A stretch of DNA of 64,000 bases from Calliopsis andreniformis (taxonomy: Eukaryota > Arthropoda > Insecta > Hymenoptera > Andrenidae). Positions 51,501 to 61,550 of the stretch are shown here, one piece after another (positions within the stretch are counted from its first letter, which is position 1; every line of letters starts with the position of its first letter). The stretch lies in contig NC_135064.1 in NCBI RefSeq assembly GCF_051401765.1, positions 22,232,001-22,296,000 on the forward strand. The letters are read 5' to 3'. The notes under the pieces were generated by a model, which was not told where the DNA came from, made no database searches, and saw only the letters and a program-made list of their open reading frames with translations. Position numbers and translations under genes: made by a program.

Positions 51501-53055
51501 AAATAAAAAGTAGTTATTCGCACAGTAAAAGTGTGGAATGAAACATGTTGTTTATGTAGCTTTTTAAAGGAAAATCCACTAAAAACGTTGCATGAATCTG
51601 TAACTACTCGATATTGGAACCACAACAGATAACATAAACTTCCTTTCTCACAAAGTGCTTTTTGTCAATTTTAAATATTTAAAAAATAAAGGTAAGTAAA
51701 GCATTGGTAGTATTTCCTAAAATTATAGTTCAGCTTTTACATAATCCTGCAGTGTCACATACATTTGAAAATATTATAAATTATATATTATATATACTAA
51801 TAATCTGTGCATTACTCAAAATGCACTTAATGGCAGATATATTGTAACCATATCTACAACAGCTGATACAATTACATCCATTAAAAAAGTAATTTAATAC
51901 TGTAAGCGCCATAAAAACAAAATTTCCATTAATTTCCCTTAACAAAACAAACTCGTTCACTTTATCCATGTAACATTTTCAGTTCCCTATGCTTCTGATT
52001 AAATCTTTTATGCCAGTATAAGTAACAATGATAATAAAAAAAGTATATTATACATTCGAAACGAAGACTCGTGAATTATTGACCCTTATAGAATATAATA
52101 TTTCAATATTTCAACTCACATAAGCAGTGTCCTTTGAACAGGACTTCATCCCCAACAGGTCTTCCATTCTTCTTCGTCAGTCCGTTTCTCGACCCTCATC
52201 GATGTTCATTTCCCTCAAACGAACCGCTGAAATCTTCACCACCACGCTCGTACACCGATACATCGAACATTCGACATTTTTCTTTCTCATCGATCGACAC
52301 TCTGCACGTTGTTTGTGGCGGTTACTATGCCGTGCACCATTACTGTTAAACAATTCAAGAAAATTCTATCACTCTGATCGATTGGTCACGAGGAACCCTT
52401 TCCCTGGGATCACCTTTCACTGAATCGACGAAGCGTTCTCATCACAAACCCAGACGCTCTTCTCAAGTACCATTCCGATACCGCAAACACTTCGATTTTT
52501 CGATCTATCCACTCTATGCAAACCACTACTCTCACTAGTGCCCTTTCAACCTGATCGACGTATCATCACCGTTCCAATGCCACGAATCGTTCCACAGAAA
52601 ATACGGTTATCTTCAACTCACCGACGAATAAATTAACGTTCAATCCAAAACTCGCGTACTTTTCTCGAAACATCACGGAGCACAGAAAAGTGGCACAGCT
52701 ATCTTCGAAACGCTCTCAATTTTCCAATATGAATGACTGACTACTGTGTAATTCGAGGTTGTGTCTAAATTGATTATCTACTATGATCAGCAAAAATTAA
52801 TATATAGAATTGAGTATGAGAAGAATTGGAATATACTCCGTGTTAATTAATGGGTAATGAGATTGCGAGTGGTTAAATTGAACAGCCGCGAGAGACATTA
52901 TGTTAAGGGCGTATTTGAGCCTCCTAGTGGTAGAATTAGTAAGGTGAAATAGTGATAAAAAGTGGAAACGCGAGACTGCACGTGCAACGCGATTAGGTTA
53001 TGATTCGAACCGAACAGCAGTCGAATTTTTCGAAGCGCGCGCGTTCGACGCTCAC

Positions 53056-53200
53056 CCGACGGCGTCTCGCACTTCAATGATGACGAGTCGTCGTCGCGAC
53101 GACGTCGACGCTCTGACGGCGCCCACCAGACCAGCGAACAGACAGAACACCTGCCAAAGGGAAGAGAACCCCGCCACGCACGCGAGTGAGGATGAAAAAG
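53056..53200 (-). other. Candidate first, non-coding exon and promoter of SLO2 isoform A
   Basis: A sharply GC- and CpG-rich block (about 53020-53200) in AT-rich surroundings. On the minus strand it reads through GTCGTCGCGACGACG-like sequence to GTCGG followed by GTGAGCG, a strong donor with the exon end at 53056. The next good acceptor on this strand is before 47695, where the isoform A start exon begins; the implied intron is about 5.4 kb. The minus strand has a 124-codon open frame across 53272-52898, but it runs through the donor into AT-rich sequence and shows no recognisable domain. The 5' end is arbitrary; no initiator or TATA was identified with confidence. Confidence 0.35.
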
Positions 53201-53730
53201 GGCGTTTATGAGATTGTATGGCGTGTTTGTGGAAGCGTTCAGATGATGGAGAAAGCTCGAAACAATCTGCATTGCTAATTGTGAATATCGTATGTAAAGT
53301 AAATGATTTACCTAGGTATGTAGTAGATTTATTCCAGAAGACTAACTTTTAGCGTTTAAAATTTGTTCGTAGTAGATACAATACTGGCGCCATCTGGCGA
53401 CGAAAATGATTACTGTTCCGAACATTCTACTAGAGTTTTAGAATTAGACTTGAAAGATATTTTTGCTGAAAATGTAATACTACCGATGAGATATAGGCAT
53501 TCCTCAAATATAAAATAGTAGACTACTATAATAAATGGAAGCAAAGTTCTATCGATCTTTCTTTACAAAAATCTTGCAGGATAACTTAAAATTAGTAAGG
53601 TAGAGTACGTACAAAATAGGGAAAGCAGAAGAGAGAGTCAGTGAACATTCAAAATAGAAAATTTGTGCAAAAACATACTGGAAGTCCAGAATGACCAGTG
53701 GTCATTGGCCAATTGCCCATTGGTCGCGGA
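53201..53730. other. AT-rich stretch, no gene seen
   Basis: Separates the GC-rich candidate promoter from the G-rich minisatellite. No exon or repeat was seen. Confidence 0.4.
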
Positions 53731-54168
53731 TGGTCAAGAGTCCAGGCTAGTCAGGGGTCCATGGTGGTCAAGGGTTCAGGAGTGGCCAAGGGTCCAGGAG
53801 TGGTCAAGGGTCCAGTGTGGTCAAGGGTCCAGGAGTGGTCAAGGGTCCAGTGTGGTCAAGGGTCCAGGAGTGGTCAAGGGTCCAGGGTGGTCAAGGGTCC
53901 AGGGTGGTCAAGGGTCAAGGGTGGGCAAGGGTCCAGGGTGGGCAAGGGTCCAGGGTGGGCAAGCGTCCAAGGGTCCAAGGGTCCAAGGGTCCAAGTGTCC
54001 AAGGGTCCAAGGGTCCAAGGGTCCAAGGGTCCAAGGGTCCAAGGGTCCAAGGGTCCAAGGGTCCAAGGGTCCAGGGGTCCAGGGGTCCAGGGGTCCAGGG
54101 TTCCAGGGGTCCAGGGGTCAAGGGGTCAAGGGGTCAAGGGGTCCAGGGGTCCAGGGGTCTAGGGGCCC
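53731..54168. repeat. G-rich minisatellite, 17-18 bp units grading into 8-bp units
   Basis: It starts with 17-18 base units (TGGTCAAGGGTCCAGGAG and relatives, 53731-53960). It then collapses to a pure 8-base unit GGGTCCAA (about 53965-54075), then GGGGTCCA, then GGGGTCAA. Regular GGG runs with 5-base loops satisfy the usual G-quadruplex pattern over 200 bases on the plus strand. All three plus frames and one minus frame stay open, giving false collagen-like or Pro-rich proteins. Confidence 0.95.
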
Positions 54169-54397
54169 CTCTAATGAATCCCCAGGAGGGTCCGCACCCG
54201 CCAGGGGATCCGCGACGAGTGAGACACTCGTGCTCCTGCAGCGATATTTGTATTCTCTCGGTGAATATATGGAACCAATCAAAGAAGTACTTCAGATGGT
54301 AGGAAGTTCAGGAGTGATCTAACGAACAATATTTTGCGAAAAATTGATATTTCTCATTAAATAATCATCACAGCAACAATTTCTGGTACACATATTG
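54169..54397. other. Spacer between minisatellite and TTAA element
   Basis: Unique sequence, GC-rich just after the array (AGGAGGGTCCGCACCCGCC), then AT-rich. No gene was recognised. Confidence 0.4.
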
Positions 54398-54579
54398 TTA
54401 AGGGGGCAGACTCCTTGTGTTTTGAGCTGTGTGCGTGCGCTCACACAAGCAAAGAAAGTCATGCACGTATACGCGATGAGCGAGAGAGACAAACGGTTTC
54501 GCAAATTACGCTTTACGTCTCGATACTTGCATAAATGAATTTGTCGCGGGTACAGAACCCACGAGTAGACTTCACTACA

Positions 54580-54757
54580 GGGTGCTCTGGTCCGTTTAAA
54601 CTCCAATAAACACTATACGTTGAGAAAACTGTAAAATTACAAACTGTAAGCATGAAACAGACGCTGTTGTAAACTAGCAAGATGGCTGCCGAAGTGACAT
54701 TTTCGCAAATATCTCACGATTTAATGGTTTTTTCACTCATAGCACACCAGAGCACCC
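54580..54757. repeat. Inverted repeat GGGTGCTCTGGT inside the TTAA element
   Basis: GGGTGCTCTGGT at 54580-54591 and its exact reverse complement at 54746-54757 enclose 154 bases. It may be subterminal structure of the host element or the ends of a nested 178-bp MITE. Confidence 0.6.
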
Positions 54758-55279
54758 TTCCTTGAATTAGCACAATATCGTGGAAATGCGATTTTCCTCA
54801 ATTTAACACTTCTTGAAGGCGTAAAGCGTAATTTTCGTTGTGCACCCGTTTTGACACAAAAATAGTTCAACGATTTGCCGTTAGAAGCGTTAATGGTATA
54901 TCTTAATCAATTTGGTCATATTACCATCAGCATCGATAAAAATACAGATCAGTCGGTAAATGTAATCTAGAATTTGACAGCTGAATGGCGTATTCATCGA
55001 ATACACGAATCCAGACGCAAGAAAGGCTTAGTTGCCAAAACGTATTGAAAGTTTCGTCACGCTGTTGCCACATATATGTATGTACATATTACAATTCTGC
55101 CCATCAGGAAAACTCGAACGAATCCAACTCCAGCCGAGATTTTGATTCTTACTAATAAGGGAACATCGCGAGGTGAAAGTCTCCGATTTTGATGAAACTT
55201 TGTAGGATTGTAGAATAGCCGAAAATATTCGACACGTATTTTTTTTATTGCTTCTAATTCATCTAAAGGGTGTGAAAAC

Positions 55280-55301
55280 CACCCCCAAAGTTGGGGGTGG
55301 A
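55280..55301. repeat. C/G hairpin with 10-bp perfect arms
   Basis: CCACCCCCAA, AG, TTGGGGGTGG, flanked by GAAAA on the left and AAAAC on the right, in an AT-rich context. The contrast suggests conserved transposon structure, not chance. Confidence 0.8.
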
Positions 55302-55914
55302 AAACATATTTCGTTTAATATCTCCAAAACTAGTGCGTATAGCAAAATGATATAAATGGGGCGATTGTGTATTTTTAAACGACGAATCCACCTATGTAAA
55401 TAGTTTTTAAAAATATTAATTTATTTAAAAAATATATTAAAAAATAGTATATTGTCGTTGTTTTTACTGACAACATGCTGATCGATCGTTTTGCAAATTT
55501 GTATGCAAATACTATGAACCAAAACACAAAACACGGCTAAAATAGAATTTTGAATTTTTACGTTATAAACAAAATAATAACATTCCTAGTTAAACTGCAT
55601 TTTGTGCGAAATTGGTCCCTGAAACGAGTGGTTTTACGAAAAATATATACCCCTATAATGTTTTTGTCATTATATTATGATACATGTTTATTGTTCACTA
55701 AATGTATAAATTATAACATTGCTAATGAATACTCGCAACGTCTTGCACTCGTTGCAAACAGTACGAGAGGTTCAGTGTGAGTGACCCTTGCATCTATGAA
55801 AATGTAGCAAGTAAAGGTGATTTACAAATCATTATTCTTCAATAGTTATTATTTACTATAAACAAACAATTGGAATTGTTCCAGATGTTATAGTTTAATC
55901 CACTAATTTTACAC

Positions 55915-55990
55915 GAAAATATCTTAGTTGAGTGAATTAGGCATTCACTCATAATCTGTAGGTGCCCTGTTCGAATCTCGTGGTAGCTTT
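55915..55990 (+). ncRNA. tRNA-like segment (pseudo-tRNA or SINE-type pol III promoter)
   Basis: CTTAGTTGAGTGA resembles an A box, CACTCATAATCTG resembles the anticodon loop of a CAT (Met) tRNA, and TGTTCGAATCTCG is close to the B box GGTTCGAATCC. Spacing fits a tRNA, but the acceptor, anticodon and T stems pair poorly, so it is not a working tRNA. It lies inside the TTAA element. A T-run follows, as in pol III units. Confidence 0.35.
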
Positions 55991-56225
55991 TAATTTTTTT
56001 TGTTTTCAATTTTTATTTTAAATAATTCTAATTTTTGTATACGTTTTCACAGATTACAATTATACCACTCATAAAATTTTTATTTTTAAGTAAAAAAAAA
56101 TTAAAATAATTTCGTTTGTTTATTTCTTAAAAAGTATGAATGAATGATTGAATGAATAGCATGAATTTAATGAATTATTTATTCTATATATATAAGTTTT
56201 AGGATTTCACATATTAGTATATATA

Positions 56226-56435
56226 TATGCCCATAATTATGAAAGTGGTCTAAATTGTATATTTCTTATTTTGGGATATTTAAAGGATTACATTTAAATA
56301 AATTAGAAAATATTTTTATATTACGTAACATTATAATTAGTGTTGATTAATGAACATTTATTATAAATGTGAAATTTTGTGTGAATCTCATACGAAAATG
56401 TTGTTTCTTAGACCACTTTCATAATTTTGGGCACA
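56226..56435. mobile_element. Nested Tc1/mariner-type MITE
   Basis: Arms of 28 bases at 56226-56253 and 56408-56435 are inverted copies with 26 identities, reading TGCCCATAATTATGAAAG and then TGGTCTAA from the left end. Both ends sit in TA-rich flanks (TATATA, CATATG), consistent with TA duplication. About 150 bp of AT-rich, non-coding core. It is inserted within the TTAA element, so it is younger than that element unless it was part of it. Confidence 0.75.
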
Positions 56436-56561
56436 TATGTATTGTTTCATTCGTGATACTCTTTCTTTCTCGCTCGCACCGTCCTTTTCTATATTTCGTA
56501 TGAAGCAAAATATCGGCTCAAGGCGTATTCAGTAGAGATTTACTGATGCATAAAATTGTAA

Positions 56562-56700
56562 TTGATGTGGCAACAGTGTGACAGAACTTTCCTACGTTGC
56601 GATTTGGCAATTATACCTTCGCACTTCTCATTTGTAATTCAACAGGATAACGCTAGATGCCACATTATCAAATGTCGCATGTATAAATTATATGTTTTCA
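56562..56700 (+). pseudogene. Relic of a Tc1-like transposase (DDE region)
   Basis: The frame starting at 56562 contains FVIQQDNARCH. Tc1-family transposases have the motif QQDNARPH around the second catalytic aspartate; here only P is changed to C. Stops lie just upstream in the same frame and the following SPDLNP-type region is absent, so only a fragment survives. It lies 90-330 bp inside the right end of the TTAA element and may be a captured or nested remnant. Confidence 0.55.
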
Positions 56701-56771
56701 CTAATGCCCGTTTTTTCGCAACAGCGCTTCGATCGATTCGGAGTAGGCCCCGAAGGAGTCTGCCCCCTTAA

Positions 56772-59700
56772 TAACAATCACACACAGTGGGCACTTGTGT
56801 AAATTATTAATATTTATAATTGTTAGTTAAGGAATATGGAAATATTAATTTTATCGTATATATTTCTCATTCGATTAATCTCGCAATTCATTGACTGGTT
56901 CCTGCGCTTCTAGTCACTCACTCCAGAGCCGCTGGAGGGCGCGGATCGTCCTGACGATCCTTTGAAGTAACTTCTTAGATTATCCTGGACTACGCTATCT
57001 TGAACCACGCTGACCAGTGAACACCTAGACTGTTGGTTAGATTTCTTTGGCTTTCTTTAAATTTTAGTATTAACTTGAGTAAGAATGTATTGGGTAATAT
57101 AGTAGAAATATTTTCTCATTTACTAGCATTACCAGCGTTAGTGACGGAAACACACTGTATCTTCTACATCCACCGCTTGCGAATCGCAGATGGCGTTCGA
57201 AAACCAGTGGATTTCTAAGAAGCCTCTACTTCAGAACATGAAACACGAAACTCCACAAGCTGTCCAGTCTCTTCTCTATACTCCTCTACGACAAAACTCC
57301 ATATCTATCCTGACGTAAACTCATCTTTGGTCCAGTCCATCCTATATACTCATCTATGGTACAAAGGTACGCTACTTATTCCATCATCTTCTTTAATATC
57401 ACAATTCGTCACGAGATGTCGCCACGCACAATTCAAACGGCGTCTCTGCTTCTGACAGTTCTTTCTCGTCCAACGCTGACGATGGGTGATTTCGTCGGTA
57501 ACGTGGTACGACGTTACATAAAACGTCAAACGGCGTCCCTTACGTAATTCGAGGTTTAAGGCATCGGGAGAGGTGCGCATAACGCAACGTATAAACCGTT
57601 CGTCGTAAGCGAAATATTTACACGCTCATGTAACCAACCTCTTACGCGCGCGAATGGCTATACCGACCCTCTCCTATATAACGCGACGCTACAAGGTAAG
57701 AAGACCCGTTTCGTAACATGCCGTGAACGTTTCAAAGTCAGCGATTTCTGCTCGGCTTATGCACGATTGTTTGACTATCGGCCAGAGTCGGCTAGGGACC
57801 AAGACACATACAACCGAGAGGGTTTCTCCTAATAACGAAACCGATTCTTTGAACCCAGCATCCGATAGCACACCGGAAACGCGTGGTCGCGTCTTTGCAC
57901 GAATTTACATAACGTTCAGGCTACATAATTTGCTTTGGTTTTTTCGCGGAAAGCTAAAGAGTTGCAAATGAAATATTTTATGAGAGTTAATTACAGATTA
58001 GCTAATCGAATAATTAGTATTGTTTCGTTATAGTGTGTTGATACACTGTTATGGTAATCTTTTTTTCATGATATTTAATATTCAATATTTATGCAGTGGT
58101 GGATTAAGGTATAATGGCTGCCGAGATGCAATAGAATAAAATTAAAAGAGTTCTGTTTCAAAATGAGAAAGTAATTAATATAAAAAAACTGCAATAACTA
58201 AACAGTTCTCTTTTTTTTATAACAGAAAGTAATTAACTTAAATAACAGCTTTCCTAGATTTTTATTTTCCAAATTTTGTTAATAATCTTCCCATAGTCCG
58301 AATGTTCAACTATGTCAGCAAGAAATACATCTTTTGCTAACTTTAATCCTCCTTTCAAGGGACCCCAGACTTTCTTATATATGATTCACCACTGTCTCTA
58401 TGACCAAATCTGATGACTAAATCACAGCAGTGCCATTTCAAGCATCAAAATATTAGATAATACTTCGAAATTAGAGATTTCAAACTTCAGAGAACAAGTA
58501 GCATCCCTAGCGACTATAGTATCCACAAGACAGTGTATCTCTCACTGGAATCATAACGAGCCCAAAGTTTAAGAAACACAACTATTGGCAATAGAGGAAA
58601 TCGGGCGCGCGGAACTCGCGAGGTCAACTTTTCCCCCCGCGACTTGTGCAACAGTCAGCTGGTACCGCGATCGGTTTCGTTTATTTTCTTCACGTAACCC
58701 AGATAAACCGTATCGACGGGTATCCCGGGTGTATCGATAATTTGTAACACTTTTCTCCCTTCGCCTTGTAATCCGCATTATGTAATGACGGTAATATAAC
58801 CAAATGTATGTAACGCTTGCATAAGGCAGATCCCTACCAGGCCTACGCGACGAGCGGTGGCGCACAGCCGCGGCATAATCTATTGTTTGGCAATAGTTAT
58901 AGTTCGTTGTGTAACGGACTAGTTAATGGAGACGATCGATAGGTAACGCGACACTGCGATTATGCCTGGCAAAGTAAGGTAAATGAGGGATAATGGGAAT
59001 AATGGGAAGAGACCGAAAGATTCGGAGGATGAGGGATTCGCGCCTAATTAGCCGCAATCTGTCTCAACTTCTCGACGATTGGGAAACCTGGACTAATGAT
59101 CTCGCGACTGATCCTTTAATCGTGTATGTGGATGATGGAAGTTGAGGTATACTGTTCTGTGTGATAACTAGGACGCGATCGATCCTTAGATGGAAATAAA
59201 CAGCTAATGAGAATTTAATGGATGCAGGAAGTCGCGAAACGCGATGATCGATCTTGCTTCTGATTATACTGTTTGCTATTGTTCATTTGTTTTGTATGCC
59301 GAGGTGATGGGTAGGGTTGAAGGGGGAGTCTATTTGAGACAAGTTGTTTGGAGGATGTTTGTTTTCTGATAGTTTAGGTGGGATTTGGTGGGACTAGGAT
59401 CTATGAAGATGGAATTGTTAGTAGGAGTGGAGGGAAAATATGAATATTCTGGAATTTTGATGAATTTTTCATTAATGAAAGAAGGGAATTGTCTACTAGG
59501 AAGAATCTTGGAATTCAAATACCTTTTTCGCTTTTATATTAGGCGTGGGATGATTTATTAAATTTTTCATATTACACTCTTATATTTTACCCAAGAATAT
59601 TAAATAACTCCAACCCTGTATTACACTTATCTCATTACGTAATACTCTCCTTAGGAGTCCATATCAATCTCAACATAATATCGCCAGTGTCTCATCCCAG

Positions 59701-61384
59701 AACTCTCATGAACAGTGTCAATTTCAATCCACCTTCGACATTACTTAGAAAAGTCACAAGCAACGTTTTGTAATATATAAACGTTTTGCAACGAGGTTTC
59801 GTTCACGTCTCTAGAAAGTTTATGCAGGACGTCGTTTCTGTATTGAGTCATAAAGCATAAGATGAAGCAAGCACGTAATATTTCAATCGACAAATTAAAG
59901 GTTACACCTTCGATTCGTCACTCCCCTTAAGAAAACAATCTCGCTTCAGGTCTCAGAGTTGTGAAAAATATTTTAATCAATTAGCATTGAATAACGCGGC
60001 ATGCACGCTCGACACGAGCCTATCCTATCATATCCAGGCTTTTCCTATAATGCAACTCATGTCTGACAACTTATTGTGTCGCTGTTATACATCATACAGC
60101 ATATAAATGAATAAACAGCTTTCATGCTGGACTAGTTCCACCGATACGTTCACGTATCCCACTTTTACTTGCAAGTCTTACAACCGTAATCGTTCAATGA
60201 TTTACAGCACTATTTTTGTGAGCATTCTACGATGGCAGGGGCTACCGTTCATTCCGCTTAATGCTTCTACGTGACGAATTTATTGACAGAATTAATGGTG
60301 AATTAACGACACGAATACGAAAGGAAAACATTACGAAACTGGCTGGCGATGAGTTTAAGTGACGTCCACGTTTCTTAATGGTCACTTTATGTAACAACAA
60401 TTCTACGCCGTTCGATATGTCGAGCGAACCGTTTGCTTCTTTGGCACTAAACGCGAACATGCATACGAGTGATATTATCCTGGCTGCATACTGAGCACAC
60501 GTAAATGCAGCGCGCTGTTAGAAACGCGTAATTCGAAGTGCATGCACTATTGTCGAGGGGGGTGGAAATAGAAGCAAAAGATATATCGTGCTGGATGGAA
60601 AATCGGGAAAACCAGTGACGCAGTTTGGTCAGAAATTATTTTAGGAAAGCAGAAAATTATAATATAAAAACGGCGAGAAAATATGAATGACACAAAAACT
60701 GGAAGATTGAAATAATTGAAGTGTTCCGTAATCTTCAATTACTTTTCTTCTTACCCGTGGTAAGATAGTCGTATCAATGCAAATTGTGACCGAACGGGTA
60801 ATTATGATCGTGGCTAGCACTTTACTGCAAACACGATTGTGCCATCATAGTTACACGACAATGATTACGTTTACCACGGCTGAAAGCTCACAGCTCGTAG
60901 GAGTTGATTAATCTCGACGATGCACGCGACCGCACAACAGAACACGATACCGACATTTAGAGGAACACTCGATCCTTACCTTAGTTTACGATCGTCGCGA
61001 CTTCGGTTCTAGATTTCTACATCCTTTTTATGCGAATCAACCGCAAGAATGCGCGAAACGAGCTGGAAAGACATTTACAAGTAGAAATCGCTGAGCGTTT
61101 AATGACTTTCTTTATTTAATTTGTAACTTAACTACTAATTCAATTACGATATGTGACTAGAAGTGATCTGAGGATCAATACTTGCGAGAAATTACCATTG
61201 CTTGGTATTAGAATCGACATTCTTATTTAACTCAATTTATTTAGCAATAGGAAGCTTTTTATGTCAAAGTTTTAGTTTCTTTAACTATAAAAAGTTAATT
61301 TTTTTTAACCAATAGATGTGATTCCACATGCGAAAATAATAGGAAAATCAAAGATATCGAAATTGCGTGTAAGACTCTATTTTC
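56772..61384. other. Mixed stretch with GC-richer islands, no gene recognised
   Basis: Islands at about 57.4-57.9 kb and 58.6-59.1 kb are CpG-containing. Open frames there (82, 76 and 98 codons) have no motif and no convincing splice signals. They may be regulatory sequence upstream of the channel gene or exons of an unseen neighbour. Confidence 0.35.
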
Positions 61385-61550
61385 AGGTTAGCAGTTGTTG
61401 GGAAAATGTCTAAAATACAAGTGAAATATGTCTGACTGGAGAACCCATTCTACTGATCTCGCTGCGCGCCTGACTTGGCTACTGCTCGCTGGCAGTAGAA
61501 TAAGTCCCGAGTCAGACATAATTCTCGCGCATTTTAGATACATTTTTCAC
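61385..61550. mobile_element. Compact relative of the palindromic 35-bp-unit element
   Basis: Inverted ends TATGTCTGACTGGAGAAC...TTCTACTG (61427-61455) and CAGTAGAATAAGTCCCGAGT...CAGACATA (61493-61520) enclose about 37 bases. Outer arms AAAATGTCTAAAAT (61404 on) and ATTTTAGATACATTT extend the palindrome. The same landmarks, including a TTGTTG motif further out, occur in the same order at 25.7-26.4 kb. Here there is one inverted and one direct copy of the 35-bp motif and no tandem array. Confidence 0.7.

Larger units (their letters stand above)
47696..53055 (-). other. Putative intron between the SLO2 5' exon and the isoform A start exon
   Basis: Bounded by the acceptor before 47695 and the donor after 53056. 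AT-rich, with MITE-like elements at 47871-48020 and 48330-48520. A 120-codon minus-strand frame (48909-48547) shows no recognisable family. The region 52100-52700 is GC- and pyrimidine-richer, with open frames lacking motifs. Confidence 0.35.
54402..56767. mobile_element. TTAA-flanked DNA transposon, non-autonomous or decayed
   Basis: Perfect 15-bp terminal inverted repeats, GGGGGCAGACTCCTT at the left and its reverse complement at the right, are each flanked outside by TTAA (54398-54401 and 56768-56771), a target-site duplication. TTAA duplications are typical of piggyBac and Kolobok; the G-run terminus fits Kolobok somewhat better, but this is a guess. Length 2366 bp. No long open frame remains. 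Inside are a subterminal inverted repeat (54580-54757), a C/G-rich hairpin (55280-55301), a tRNA-like segment (about 55922-55989), a nested MITE (56226-56435) and a Tc1 relic (56562-56700). Confidence 0.85.

Noticed and set aside
53663..54322. Open frames of 219, 154 and 161 codons with Gly/Ser/Pro/Val/Gln repeats, collagen-like
   Set aside because: They lie on the 8-bp G-rich minisatellite and are open in all three plus frames and one minus frame. There are no splice or domain signals; they are artefacts of the repeat.
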